Positions 43,626-54,970 of a DNA stretch of 64,000 nucleotides are shown piece after piece. Origin of the DNA: Cephalotus follicularis (lineage: Eukaryota; Streptophyta; Magnoliopsida; Oxalidales; Cephalotaceae). Location of the stretch: positions 234,376 to 298,375 of the forward strand of contig BDDD01002125.1 in assembly GCA_001972305.1 (NCBI GenBank), given 5' to 3'. Under the pieces are notes generated by a model. It did no database searches. It was given only the letters and a program-made list of their open reading frames with translations, and was not told the origin of the DNA. Every line of letters starts with the position of its first letter. Position 1 is the first letter of the stretch. A program made the translations under genes and the position numbers.

Positions 43626-44820
43626 AACAGTAGGTGTAGAAATTTGCAAATTGATTGATTGAATTGTTTGTGGTTACAAATATCCCTGGTCTGCTATATT
43701 CTATCTATTATTACTGTTAGTGGGTTAAATTTCTACTGTTATGAATACATATTCAACAATTTTACCAACCTAATGCTTAAAGCATAAATAATGATTCTTA
43801 AACGGTTTTCTAGTGAAAAATCTTATTATCTTACCAACTGTTATCTTTTCCTCTTAATAGAGGCACTGCTACTGTTTCGTTTCCCAATTGGAAACCACTA
43901 CTGTATTGATATCGTTTTCCACCTATGAGATGTACGATCACTGAATTGTTAATGTTTCTAAAGAAAACAAGTTTTATATTGCATATTATATATATATGTA
44001 ATATGATTATTGGACTGAATTGATTGAATTGATTGTCTTTGTTATTGCCGATTAGTCGAGTGATGGCAGATGTCACTGGCTAACGGAGGTGGTCCTTTGT
44101 GCCAGGAGTTGGCTAGAGTACACACCAAAACTGCCTGCAATGCAGAGCTTGATTGTTAAACTGCCCGCTAATGCCGGTAGTAAATGTTAACTTATCTATC
44201 ATCTTCGGAGTGTAGGGTGATAGATAGGTGGTGCACAGTTGGTGCTAGGAGTTAGCGACATGTGACACCCCAACCACTGTACTGATTGATTGTACACTTG
44301 TGCGGTATTCTTGCATTGTACTGTCTATGGCCACTTGGCATGATTTTGTATATATTGGAGTACTATATATATATGTACCATTCCATATTAACTGTCATGC
44401 ATATTTACATTTATAGATTCATTTACATGCTTTATCTTCCTACTTAGCCAAGTGAGGACAACGGCTAACCTCTACAATTTCAGATTAAGCAAGGACGTTC
44501 GGAGATTGCTGCTGAAGCTTGGAGAGCTTCTATTTTCAACTTAAGGTTGTTATTTTATGATGTTGTACTGTATTTTTGCAATGAACGGTTCATACCCCAT
44601 TACCGTTGTACTTCCTTATGTAAGGATAATTGTTGAGTTGTACCCGCACGTAGTATGGGCTGCGTGCGGATGACTTGTATTTTATATATTCCGGCTTACT
44701 GAATGCCTCCGCTTATTTATGAATTGTTGTATGGAATGCTGGAATATTATGTTTTATTTTCTGATATCACCATATATGCTTGTGCCTATTTGGATATGGT
44801 AAGGCGGGGTGTGACAAGCA

Positions 44821-44832
44821 TGGTATCAGAGC
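44821..44832 (+). promoter_or_regulatory. Primer binding site of element D
   Basis: TGGTATCAGAGC, four bases after the LTR, complementary to the initiator tRNA-Met 3' end. Confidence 0.88.
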
Positions 44833-44920
44833 ATAATCCATATATGCTAGCTGGGATAAGTTTCTCCGAAATTAAGTGAATTGTTTCCTAATGATTATGT
44901 CATTCCATATAGGAAACTGA

Positions 44921-46083
44921 ATGGACCTACGAAGAGGAAGAAGAGGAAGGCGTAGAGCCGACGAAGGAGTCAATGCACCGCCGGTACCTAGAAATGACCC
45001 GGCAGTGAACGTAGGAGTGAATGTACCTCCAGCGCATGACAAGAGGAGTCGCTTTGACCGCATGGTTGACCTCTTTCAACAACAAATGCAAGCTAATGCG
45101 GCGAACATGGAACAGATTCGGCAAATGTACGAGGCTAACTGGACCTATCATCAAGCTCCTGAAGCTTGTCATGCTGGTAGTTTTGGCCAAGATCTGGACC
45201 GGTTCATGGGACAGAATCCTCCGACTTTCAATGGTGAATTGAATGCTACTGTGGCCGAGCAGTGGATAAGAGACCTGGAGAAAACATTTGCTATTTTGGA
45301 ATGTACTGATGAACAGAAGCTCAATTTTGCTGTGTACCGCTTATGGGGCGAGGCTACTTACTGGTGGGAAAGGACTGAAGCAAAATGGGAAGCCCGTGGA
45401 CTTGACAGGACTTGGGATAGATTCCAGTCTGAGTTTCTTGAGGCTTATGTGCCACAGATAGAGCGTGACCGATGGGAGACAGAATTGATGGAGTTACGTC
45501 AAGGAGACATGACGGTAGCTCAGTAGCAGACCAGATTTGTGGAGCTAGCAAGACATACACCTTATCTGGTAGAGGGTGAATCACGGATGATCCGAAGGTT
45601 TCTAAAAGGCCTTCGACCTGACATCAGATCTAAACTGTTGATCTTGCAGCTCACCTCTTTTGTAGATGTTGCTGAGAGGGCGATGATTCTGGAGGCAGAT
45701 GCGAATGAAAGGAGAGCAGAGCGGTCGCGTACTAATCAATCGAGGGCCGCACAGTCATAAGGGCAAGGAAGTAACAATCCTGCCAAATCGTCAAAGTCTG
45801 GTAACCGGGGGAAAGGAGGTTCTCGACGCAGTAATTCACGGTCAAGGACTCCTAGCCGGAACAGTCAACAGAATTCGGGTGGATGTACTTCCTGTGGTCT
45901 TCAGAATCATGATGAGGCCGAATGCTGGAAGAAGATGGGGAAGTGGTTGAGGTGTGGTTCACAAGATCATATGCTGAACGGTTGCCCAATCATGAGGGAT
46001 CAAGCACGCGGCCAACAGGGAAGTGCTAGTGCTAGTGATAGTGTTGCGCAGCTCAACCGCGGAAGGATACCAGGAAGGGGATC
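44921..46083 (+). pseudogene. Element D: gag and zinc knuckles
   Basis: ATG at 44921 begins MDLRRGRRGRRRADEGVNAP. The frame is open for 201 codons through the gag core WIRDLEKTFAILECTDEQKLNFAVYRLWGEATYWW, to a TAG near 45524 where C has a Tyr codon. It continues in the same frame to TAA 45758 (Gln in relatives). The first knuckle CTSCGLQNHDEAEC (near 45890) is complete. In the second (near 45950) the first Cys has become Trp. A one-base loss near 46047 puts the following protease into another frame. Confidence 0.87.
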
Positions 46084-46443
46084 GTGAAAGGTAGGGTCTA
46101 CACCTTATCTAAATATGATGTGCCAGAATCTACTACTGTTGTGGGAGGTACTATTTACATATATGGCATACTAGCTCATGTATTGATTGACCCTGGTGCG
46201 ACACATTCATTCATTGCATCTGAATTTGCTCGCACTTTGCATGGTATTACTTCTAGACTACCGTATGTATTGGAGGTGAGTACTCCTGCGGGTACTTGTC
46301 TTCTATCTGATACTGTTATGAAAGACTGTGAGATCATGGTGGCTGGGATACAATTATTTGCTGACCTTATAGTGCTACCTATCCAGGATTTTGATGTAAT
46401 CTTGGGGATGGACTGGCTGTATGCTCATCATGCTTGTGTTGAT
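46084..46443 (+). pseudogene. Element D: protease, cut by element E
   Basis: Open protease frame with GRVYTLSKYDVPESTTVVGGTIYIYG, LIDPGATHSF (Asp active site near 46190) and [18 protein letters not shown]. It stops at the E insertion; the rest continues at 57661 with DCYNKMMTFYLQDG-like codons. The first codon here is not the true start. Confidence 0.88.
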
Positions 46444-46604
46444 TTCTAACGCCCGAAAATTTCATGTATTATGATTTCACAACGTAAATGTACTTCATTT
46501 GTGGAAATTAATAAAATGATGGTTTTTCCGAATTTGATGATGTTGATGTTGATATTAAGTCGATTATATACTTAGAAGTGTGATTACTTGATAACTATAC
46601 GGGA

Positions 46605-46765
46605 GGCAGTCGACTGGCACAACAGACCAGCCGACTGGCTGACTGCGAGTGGAAGCAGTAGACTGGAGGGATGAACCAGTCGACTGGCCAACTGTCGTGA
46701 CACTTGGCAACGGACTGCCAAGCGAATAGCCGACTGCCAGGGAAAGGCAGCCGACTGGATCGTGC
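46605..46765 (+). repeat. Motif cluster 1 of the E 5' LTR (CAGTCGACTGG type)
   Basis: Units CAGTCGACTGG, CAGCCGACTGG, CAGTAGACTGG, CAGTCGACTGG, TAGCCGACTGC and CAGCCGACTGG about 25 bases apart. Cluster 2 lies at 47590-47815; the 3' LTR keeps only cluster 1 (56570-56730). Confidence 0.78.
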
Positions 46766-47589
46766 TCTGTTTTATTTGCATGTGATGAGATCACATGCAG
46801 CCACTGATAAGGAATCTTGCAGGCACCATCTGATGATAGATGAAACGTGTATGCCATGCAGATGACTGCTAGAACCTGCATAAACTGAGGGGAAGGGGTG
46901 GAATGACATGTGTGTGTGCATGCAAGTGTTAGAAGGGAGGATGGCATTTAGTGCCATCTGAGGGAGCTAGGGGGAAGGGAAGAGAAAAGTCTCTGCATAA
47001 AACGTCTCCCCTCACTGCTCTCGTGCAGATACTGAAAGACCAAAGAACCAGAGATATTGAGAGAGAGCGTAGTGAAAAATTGAGAGGATTCTCCTTTGTT
47101 GAAGCTTGGAGCTCGGGTGGGAGCTGTTGGGCTGTCCTTGGAGCCACTGGGCTTGGAGTTGGAGCTACTGGAGGCTCAAAGATACTGGAAAGGAGACACA
47201 AAGAGGTGGACTTCTGATTTCTAACTTGAAATCAAAGGTAGGGGAAATGGTAGAGAATTCTATGCATGCAATTTGAGTTTAAGAGTAATGATGTTATAAA
47301 TGAATGGTGTAGTTGTTTGGCTGTGGATTTCTGTGTTAATGTTGTGGTTAATGTTAATAAATAACCCAACCTGCACACTGAGTTTTGGATGGAGTTTTGG
47401 TTGGTTTTCATGCAATGCCATGTTTGGATGTCATTTGAATAATGATGAAAACAGAGAATAATGCATGAATTGAGTTGTGTTTTAAACCAGTGTATGATTA
47501 CTGATGATATTCTGAGGTTTGAATACGTGTGGATATGTTCCAATGGTTTGTATAATGGATTAGCAGTGAATTGCTGGCACTGTCCAGCC

Positions 47590-47815
47590 CAGAACAGCCG
47601 ACTGTCTAAGTAAAACAGTCGTCTACTCGAACATCCAGTCGACTATCATGTAAGAACAGTCGACTGCGCATGCGTTTTTACCCAGAATAGTCAACTGTTG
47701 AAGGAAGGCAGTCGATTGCCGAATGCTCGTGATGAACAAGCCGACTGTTGGGAAGGAACAGTCGACTGACTCAAGGATCCAGCCGGCTGTTACGGAAAAA
47801 TAGTCGACTGTTACT
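47590..47815 (+). repeat. Motif cluster 2 of the E 5' LTR
   Basis: About ten units of CAGCCGACTGTC, CAGTCGTCTAC, CAGTCGACTATC, CAGTCGACTGCG and similar, in 20-27 base steps. It is completely deleted from the 3' LTR of the same element. Confidence 0.78.
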
Positions 47816-49005
47816 ACAGAAATTGAACCCTTAGAGAAAGTGATAGGCCTAGGTTAATTACCAACAACCCTAGGTGCATTCTGAGCATATGTTTGCCCTG
47901 CATTTGAACTGCTACTGTACTGTGAATTGCATTATGGTTGATTTCTAAGAAAGTGTTTACCATTTCGAAAAGCTTGCATGATTATTATAATCATTATTGT
48001 ACGAAAATGTATATTTATCAACATATGATTTTATATATTTTTGAAATGACTGGGGAAGTATCCCCAAAGACGGAGAAATGTTTTAAAGGATTGGTTACAC
48101 AATCAAATGTATTGTTTTAAGTTTTATAACTTATCACAACTTGTGAATGGAGTAATATATTTTAAACAAATATATTTGATCAAGTAATTATAATTTATTG
48201 CTTGACTTGTACTGTGCAATGCTTATGCCTGTTGATTACTCAGCCGCTGTGCTACTAACTTGTTGTTGGTTTAGCCGTCGTGCTAAGAAACATACGAAGG
48301 ACTTGCTCCAAACCGTTCGCAAACGGGGATGGAGTAAGAGTGCATGACGTTGGGGCCAGGAGGTGGCGACGGTTATGACGACTGGTTTGTCTGGTTCCTT
48401 TTGGGACATAATTACTGCTTGTGTTGATATAACTTATGAGGTTATACATGTACTGTGAACATGCACATATTTTTATATGTATATACGGAGATATAATTAT
48501 TGTGAAAATTACATGTCATACTGCATCACTATGCATTCATTCATGATACGCATTACCTTGACCTTGAACTGTATACATAAACTTTTCTACTTAGCCGAGT
48601 GAGGACAAAGGCTAACCCCCTACTGTAACATATTGATGGAGTGGGTTTTGATATGGAGCACACAAGGAGACTAAGGAGAAGACTAAGCTATTTCTCTTGT
48701 TTTATGTACTGAATGAATAATGACTATGTAAACCGAATTATTGTAACGTTGGTTTATTTTATCTCGTACTGTATTATCACGCTCCGTTTTGGGCGATCGA
48801 CAATTATGAGGGTTTATATATAAACTGTTAGGCATCAAGTAGTATGGGATGCGTGATGTATGTTTAAATTCAGCTTTTACATGAATGCTTCCGCTATCGA
48901 GAAATTTATTTTTTTGGTAAATTTGCATGAGCTGGATTATATCTTGTGTTGATTGCCTTACCACTTTATATGTTGTCCTAATGTGGAAACAGGGGCGTGA
49001 CAACG

Positions 49006-49017
49006 TGGTATTAGAGC
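49006..49017 (+). promoter_or_regulatory. Primer binding site of element E
   Basis: TGGTATTAGAGC, three bases after the LTR; one change (C to T) from the consensus TGGTATCAGAGC in the other elements. Confidence 0.85.
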
Positions 49018-49113
49018 ATATTCCATATATGCTTAGCTAGGATACTTTCCTTGGCAATCAATAAATTGTTTTCCTAAAGACGTGACTAACCGTCATCCTT
49101 CTTATAGGAACAA

Positions 49114-50224
49114 ATGGACCGAAGGAGAACATGTGGTAGGGCTAGAGCTGTTGGAGCCAATGTCCCTGAGGGAGCGAATGTGCCGCAAGGAGTGAATGTC
49201 CCCCAAGATGATAGGGACCCGATGGCCCGGATTACGGACTACTTCCAGCAACAGATGGCCTTTAATATGGCCAATGCGGAGGAGATGCGCCAGTACTATG
49301 CGCAAGCTCGATCGCAACATAGAGCTCCCGATCACTGCCCGGGGGAGGATGGTAGTCAGTTTGGAAAGGACATCGAAAGGTTTATGAGACAGAATCCACC
49401 CAGTTTCCGGGGAGAACTTGATGCTACGATTGCTGAAAGATGGCTTCAAGACTTGGAGAAGATCTTTGAAGTGATGGACTATACCGACACTCAGAAGCTG
49501 AAGTTTGTTGTGTACCATCTATGGGGTGAGGCCACTCACTGGTGGGAGATGGTCAAAGTGAAGTGGGAGTCAGTTGGACTCGGTGCTATATGGGAGAGGT
49601 TCCAGACAGAGTTCCTCGATTCCTACGTACCCCGGATTGAGCAAGAACGAAGGGAGACTGAGCTTCTTGAGTTACGTCAAGGGGAGATGACTGTGGCCGA
49701 GTACCAGGCCAGGTTTATGGAGCTAGCCTGACATTCACCTTATCTGGTAGCCGATGATGTGAAAAAGATACGAAAATTTCTGAAGGGTTTACGACCGGAT
49801 CTTCGATCAAGAATTAGGGCTATGGAGCTGGGTACTTTTTCAGAAGTCGCTCAAAAGGCGAGGCTGTTGGAGAGCATATCCAGTGAGGACCGAGCAGAGA
49901 GGGCCCGAGCACAACAAAATAAACAGAGCCCGACGAGACCAGCTTCTTCAAAATGGCAAGGCAGCGGTTCTCTGACTAAATCATCGAAGAACAGATCTGG
50001 ACAGACTGCCACACAGGGTACTCCTAGTCAGGGGAGTAATGCGGGAACTGGAGCTTGTTATCACTGCGGTCGAAAGGGGCACTTACAGAAAGATTGATGG
50101 AGGATGAATGGACTGTGTTTGAGGTGCGGGGAATCTAGACATTCCGTGAGAGATTGTCCACCTACTGGACCAGCTAGTAGCAGCGGGGCCTTCACAGCGA
50201 AGGGACACCGGCAAAGGCATTGCG
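49114..50224 (+). pseudogene. Element E: gag and zinc knuckles
   Basis: ATG at 49114 (MDRRRTCGRARAVGAN) with 205 codons open: DIERFMRQNPPSFRGELDATIAERWLQDLEKIF, LKFVVYHLWGEATHWW, YQARFMELA. TGA at 49729 replaces the Arg codon CGA of B. The frame resumes to 50097, where TGA replaces the last Cys of the first knuckle ([13 protein letters not shown], then stop). The second knuckle [14 protein letters not shown] is intact. The linker to protease is about 30 bases shorter than in B, and the reading frame changes near 50195. Confidence 0.87.
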
Positions 50225-51666
50225 AAAGGTAGAGTTTTTACCCTTTCAGAGACAGAGGTTCCGGAGTCTACCTCGGTCGTTGGAGGTACACTGTATATTT
50301 ATGGTTTTGCTGCTAGAGTATTGATGGACCCTGGAGCATCACATTCTTTCATATCATCACATTTTGCATCATGTTTAGATGTAACACCTGACTGTATGCC
50401 ATATACCTTGGATGTGAGCACACCTGCCGGAGTTTCCATGTATACGGATACTGTATATAGTGGTTGTGAGATGTTTATGGCAGGCATTTCCTTGTGTGAG
50501 GATTTGATAGTATTGCCTATCCGCGACTTCGATGTTATTTTGGGGATGGATTGGCTGTCAGCACATCATGCTTACATGGATTGCTACAGCAAGACGGTTG
50601 ATTTTCGTCTACCCGATGGTACTACCTTCCAGTTTAAGGGAGACAAGGGGTTTTCCACACCGATTGTATCCTTCATCCGTGCGTCGAGGCATCTCGAGAA
50701 AGGATGTGAAGGGTATCTTGCTTATGTAATTGATCAGAGGAAGGAGAAGGGTTTGAGCCTGGAAGAGATCCCAGTAGTGTGTGAGTTTCCAGATGCATTT
50801 CCGGATGACTTGGGATCTTTGACACCGAGAAGGAATATGGAGTTTTTTATCGGTCTTATACCAGGTACAGCTCCTATTTCTAAAGCACCGTATAGAATGT
50901 CTCCTGCAGCATTGAGAGAGCTGAAATTGCAGTTACAGGACCTGATCGATAAGGGTTTCATTCAACCCAGTGTTTCACCGTGGGGTGCACCTGTACTGTT
51001 TGTCAAGAAGAAGGATGGGTCGATGAGGCTCTGCATCGACTACAGAATGTTGAACAAGGCAGCTATCAAGAACAAGTATCCTTTGCCCCACATCGAGGAT
51101 TTGTTCGACCAGTTGCAAGGGGCGAGAGTGTTCTCGAAGCTTGATTTGAGGTCAGGTTATCACCAGTTGAGGGTGAGGGGAGGGGATATTGAGAAGACTG
51201 CTTTCCGGACAAGATACGGTCACTATGAGTTCCTAGTGATGCCTTTTGGTGTTACCAATGCACCGGCTGCATTCATGTCATTGATGAACGATGTGTTTTG
51301 ACCGTACCTGGACCAGTTTGTTGTTGTGTTTATTGACGACGTACTAGTATACTCAAGGAGTGAGGAGGAGCATGCTTACCACCTGAGGTTGGCTTTGTAG
51401 ATACTCCGAGAGCACCAGCTGTATGCCAAATTCAGTAAGTGTGAATTTTGGCTTGACCGTGTGATCTTTCTTGGTCACATTGTATCTGGAGAAGGTTTGG
51501 CGGTGGATCCGTCAAAGACAAAGGTGGTGCGAGATTGGCCACAGCCGAAGAATGTGACGGAGGTACGCAGTTTTCTTGGCTTGGCGGGTATTACAGAAGG
51601 TTTATCTAGAATTTCTCGAGAATAGCTGAGCCCTTGACTAGATTGACCCAGAAGAAGACCATGTTT
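50225..51666 (+). pseudogene. Element E: protease and reverse transcriptase
   Basis: Protease with [14 protein letters not shown] (near 50325) and [22 protein letters not shown] with [32 protein letters not shown] and then [15 protein letters not shown] at 51299 (CGA in B) and TAG at 51398 (CAG in B) interrupt the RT on both sides of FIDDVLVYS. One base is missing in GGCGGGTATTAC near 51590, and a TAG follows near 51605. Solo LTR F then splits the polyprotein after TMFV. Catalytic residues of protease and RT are present but not in one frame. Confidence 0.88.
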
Positions 51667-51671
51667 GTCTG
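51667..51671. repeat. Left target-site duplication of LTR F (GTCTG)
   Basis: GTCTG here and at 54966-54970. Removing one copy with F brings the RT-RNase H linker back to the sequence order seen in B and A. Confidence 0.9.
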
Positions 51672-52904
51672 TGTAATACCCCGTTCGTTCACGTGCATAT
51701 TTCGGATTTTAAATTTGATTTATTGGTTGTGTTGGCATATTTTGTTTTGGCATAATGTGTTCTTTGAGTTATGTGAATTTAAACTTGGGGCTTCTATGTT
51801 TATTAGGATATGATTGTTGGAAAAACAAAAATCTATCGTCTTGTTATTATATGGTTGATGAATATTGGTTGGATTATGTATATGAATAGGTAAAATTAAT
51901 TGAATTATATTTCGTATAAATATTCAATTGGTTTTTGTTATTAACGTGGTAAAATTGTTTTAATTGGAAAACAAATCCTTTTATTTTGGGCTTTATAATA
52001 CAAGTTATATTGCCTTTGGATAATTCATAAAATATAATTGTAGATAAGTAATAATTGTTGTTTGGCATTTTAAATTGATTAAAATTAGTTTTAACATATA
52101 CAAGGTAAAAAGGGTTTTATTAGGGGACAAATATTGTATAAATGGCAAAAATTGTTTTATTAAGAAACAAAATTCTTATTTTTGGAATAAAAGACTTATT
52201 TTTTTTCCATATTTCTTCCCTCTCCTGCCGTTTTCCTCCTTCTCCCTCTCACAAAGCTGATTTCTTTCCTTCTTCCTCTCTCTCAAATCCCGAAAATTTT
52301 GCCTCTTTCCCTATTCTAACAGATTTTGGATTCCTTTTCTGCATTACCATGACCTAAATTACCTTTTCATAATATATATGTATGTTATATGTTCATTGTT
52401 GTGCCTCCACTGTGTATCTTCCTCCTAGAGCCGAACCTGCAAGATTAGAATTCGTTTTGTTCTCCTTCGATCATCATAGCAGGTTTGTCTTCCTCTGTTA
52501 TTATAGTTTAACAATTAAAATTAGTTTAATGTTATCCAATTCTATTTCATGTGGTTGCTAGTGAGTTTTAGTTTTGATTCCCTGCCATGCATGTTTTGTT
52601 ACTGTTTATGAGATTGCTAGCAAGTCCTGAAGAGTCTGGTAATGCTAGTAAACAGATTTTGAACCTAACAATGGGTGAATGACAGAAAATTGATCATAAG
52701 CTATACATGTAATAAATTGGAAAATTGCTTCTCTCTTAAAAGCATGATCACCAATTGCCTGAACTTTTGATTCTGGATGTTTAAATGCCATGATTAAGTC
52801 ACATAAGTCTTGTTTAAATGTTGGTAATCTTCTGGTATTATAACATTGGAGTTTTAACATCAAAATTTCATTTAATTGCTATGTTTTTGTTGTTCTGTCG
52901 CCCA

Positions 52905-53080
52905 GAACAGTCGATGCCTTGTGAAACAGTCGATTGTTTGGCCTTTCACAGTCGACTGGACCCCTATCACAGTCGACTGGATTCAGCCCAGTATGAGTAG
53001 TCGGCTGCCTATGTTGTGTAGTCGACTGCCACCCTATGAGTAGTCGACTGGATCTTGATGCAGTCGACTGGAATTATCCA
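52905..53080 (+). repeat. Motif cluster in LTR F (CAGTCGACTGG type)
   Basis: Units CAGTCGATGC, CAGTCGATTG, CAGTCGACTGGACC, CAGTCGACTGG, TAGTCGGCTGCC, TAGTCGACTGCC, TAGTCGACTGG and CAGTCGACTGG, about 20-27 bases apart. Confidence 0.78.
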
Positions 53081-53284
53081 GAAGAGTTTCTGGTTTTAAG
53101 TTTTGTAATCCGTTTGTCTGTCGAATGATTTGGAGTCTGTTTTAAACACTATTAAGTTGCTGTTTGATGTTTGGAAGTGATATTTGAATGCTTATATGAA
53201 TGATATCGTATCTTTTAGATTTTTGTGCTTCGAGGGACTTTTAAATTGTTGATCAATTCATCTATCTTTGTTGTGATCGCTTAA

Positions 53285-53470
53285 GGTACGGATTCTTCGT
53301 TCTTGGCTTACTCCTTCGGTTTTACTGAAAAGAATTCAAATATATTTTGTACGGATCTTCGTTTCTTGATACCCTCCTATCGGTTTTATTGTAGTAAATA
53401 AAAGATAGTTTCAGCTTATGAATAATGTACGGATTTCTCGTTCTTGGTTTATTCATTCGGTTTTAATTGA
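53285..53470 (+). repeat. Tandem GTACGGAT...CTTCGTTCTTGG repeat in LTR F
   Basis: Three or four diverged units containing GTACGGATTCTTCGTTCTTGGCTTACTC and CGGTTTTA, spaced about 60-80 bases. LTR G has a weaker version around 41940-42010. Confidence 0.6.
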
Positions 53471-54970
53471 AATGAACTCAATTATATTCTGTGTACGAAT
53501 AATCTGATCTTTGATAGTCGTTTTGAACAACTGATCTTTTAAAATAAAACCAGTTTTATGAATATGTCTCTTCGATTTTATGAACTCCGTTATACTCCGT
53601 ATTTTGATAGGTTTAGAAATAAAGTCGGTATGATATTTTTGTGATAATGAATATTTTCTGGCTTTATAATTTGATTCTGAATTGTTTACGAAAGGTTATG
53701 CAATCGTCTCTTTATTTTGAGAATAAACAAAATGATTTTCCGTTTATGAAAGTATAATGATAAAGAACATGACTTTCACATTAGGAAGTATGTTAATTTT
53801 TGAATGAGAATACACAGAGATATTTCCCACCTATGGGGTGTACCATAGGCACGTCGTATGCCTGGCACGGGGACGTGACACTTCCGTAGCAGTGTGATTC
53901 GACTACGGCGTCTCTCTTTGTTTTGAATAAATCCCATGAGGTGGATTTATGGATCCGATTTCGTGATAGAGGCGTATGGGTATACTTTAGTTTCTGATAT
54001 GTTAAGGATTCGGATTTTGGGGATTGATTGTGTAGTGTCGTACACGTCTTTCCGTTTGGCATATGGGCCTCATGAACCCCTTGCACCTTTGCATATGTGT
54101 ATGCACTTTGGATCTCGGTAATGAGATTTCGGAATTGGATAAGTCTCTGTGATATGTTTGGATCTCTATGATGAGATTATGGAATCGGATCAGTTTTATT
54201 TTTAAAATCTTTAACTTGGCTGATGTTAAAGTAATTTGAACGTTTGACTTGGATACTGTTTTGAACTTGGATTATGTTTTGAAATTGAATAACGCTTTGA
54301 AAATTAGATATTCGTTTTGAATTGATTTTATGACTACTTGCTTTCGCTTTTGAAAATCATATTAAATTATTTTATGCATAAGGTATACGATATTTAAAGA
54401 TTCAGGTATTCTCTATCTTTTAAATTATCGTTTTATGTTTTATGATTCTATATCCGTACTGAGGTTCGCTCAGCCGCGTTTTTGTTTCCATGCGGCATGT
54501 ATTCTGGGACAACATCCGGGCAATGTGTGATGAGCGAGATGTCACCTATGATAAGGATCATGTAGGAGATGGAACCATTTATGTTTAGTTATTTTATGGT
54601 CATGCTAGAACCCTTATTTGAGCAATATTATGCTTTTCAGTTGTGACTTAGAATTATGTTTAAGGTTTTGGTTTATGTTTAACATTCCAGACCATGTTTA
54701 AGTTTTAGATTATGAATAAAGTTTTCAGACTATTTATTAGATTATATATGTTACGTTTAGACCATCACGCAATTTGAATTAAAGATGAGTTAATAATTTG
54801 ATAGTAAGAATAAAGGTGAACTTTGATCTATAGTTAAATAGGAATATATGCTAAGTTAATAAATTGATAAAAAGGAATAAAATTGAGCCATGTCATAAGA
54901 TTAGGTTATGTTTAGTCTTGGATTATGAACTCGTAATGACTCCCGCCGATTCGGGGGGTGTTACAGTCTG

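Larger units (their letters stand above)
42240..44816 (+). mobile_element. Element D 5' LTR (2.58 kb)
   Basis: TGTAATGACCGCAATTTCG...GGCGGGGTGTGACA, ending four bases before the primer site. GTCGACGCTT clusters lie at 42390-42560 and 43485-43625, with a TATA-like TTATATCA at 42837. It has GGGTAAGC at 42957, CTACAATTTCAG ending at 44483, and the GACTTAGCC-type block CTTAGCCAAGTGAGGACAAC near 44441. No gene seen. Confidence 0.92.
46444..49002 (+). mobile_element. Element E 5' LTR (2.56 kb)
   Basis: Its 5' half has CAGTCGACTGG clusters (46605-46765 and 47590-47815) and no match to LTR B. From about 47880 to the end it matches the B LTR closely (GCATTCTGAGCATATGTTTG, then the GTACGAAAATGTATATTT stretch and TTAGC...GCTAA units). 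It ends GGGGCGTGACA. GGTAGGGG near 47236 is the possible splice donor. No gene is seen in it. Confidence 0.9.
51672..54965 (+). mobile_element. Solo LTR F (3.29 kb) with GTCTG duplication
   Basis: TGTAATACCCCG...GGGGGGTGTTACA with perfect 5-bp duplications. No primer site, polypurine tract or pol sequence is inside, so it is a solo LTR, though an unusually long one. The CAGTCGACTGG cluster at 52905-53080 and the GTCGCCCAGAACAGTCG stretch link it to LTR G. Repeated TACGGATTCTTCGTTCTTGG-like phrases occur near 53285, 53340 and 53425. The frames 53936-54121 and 53793-54086 show no domain. Confidence 0.9.
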
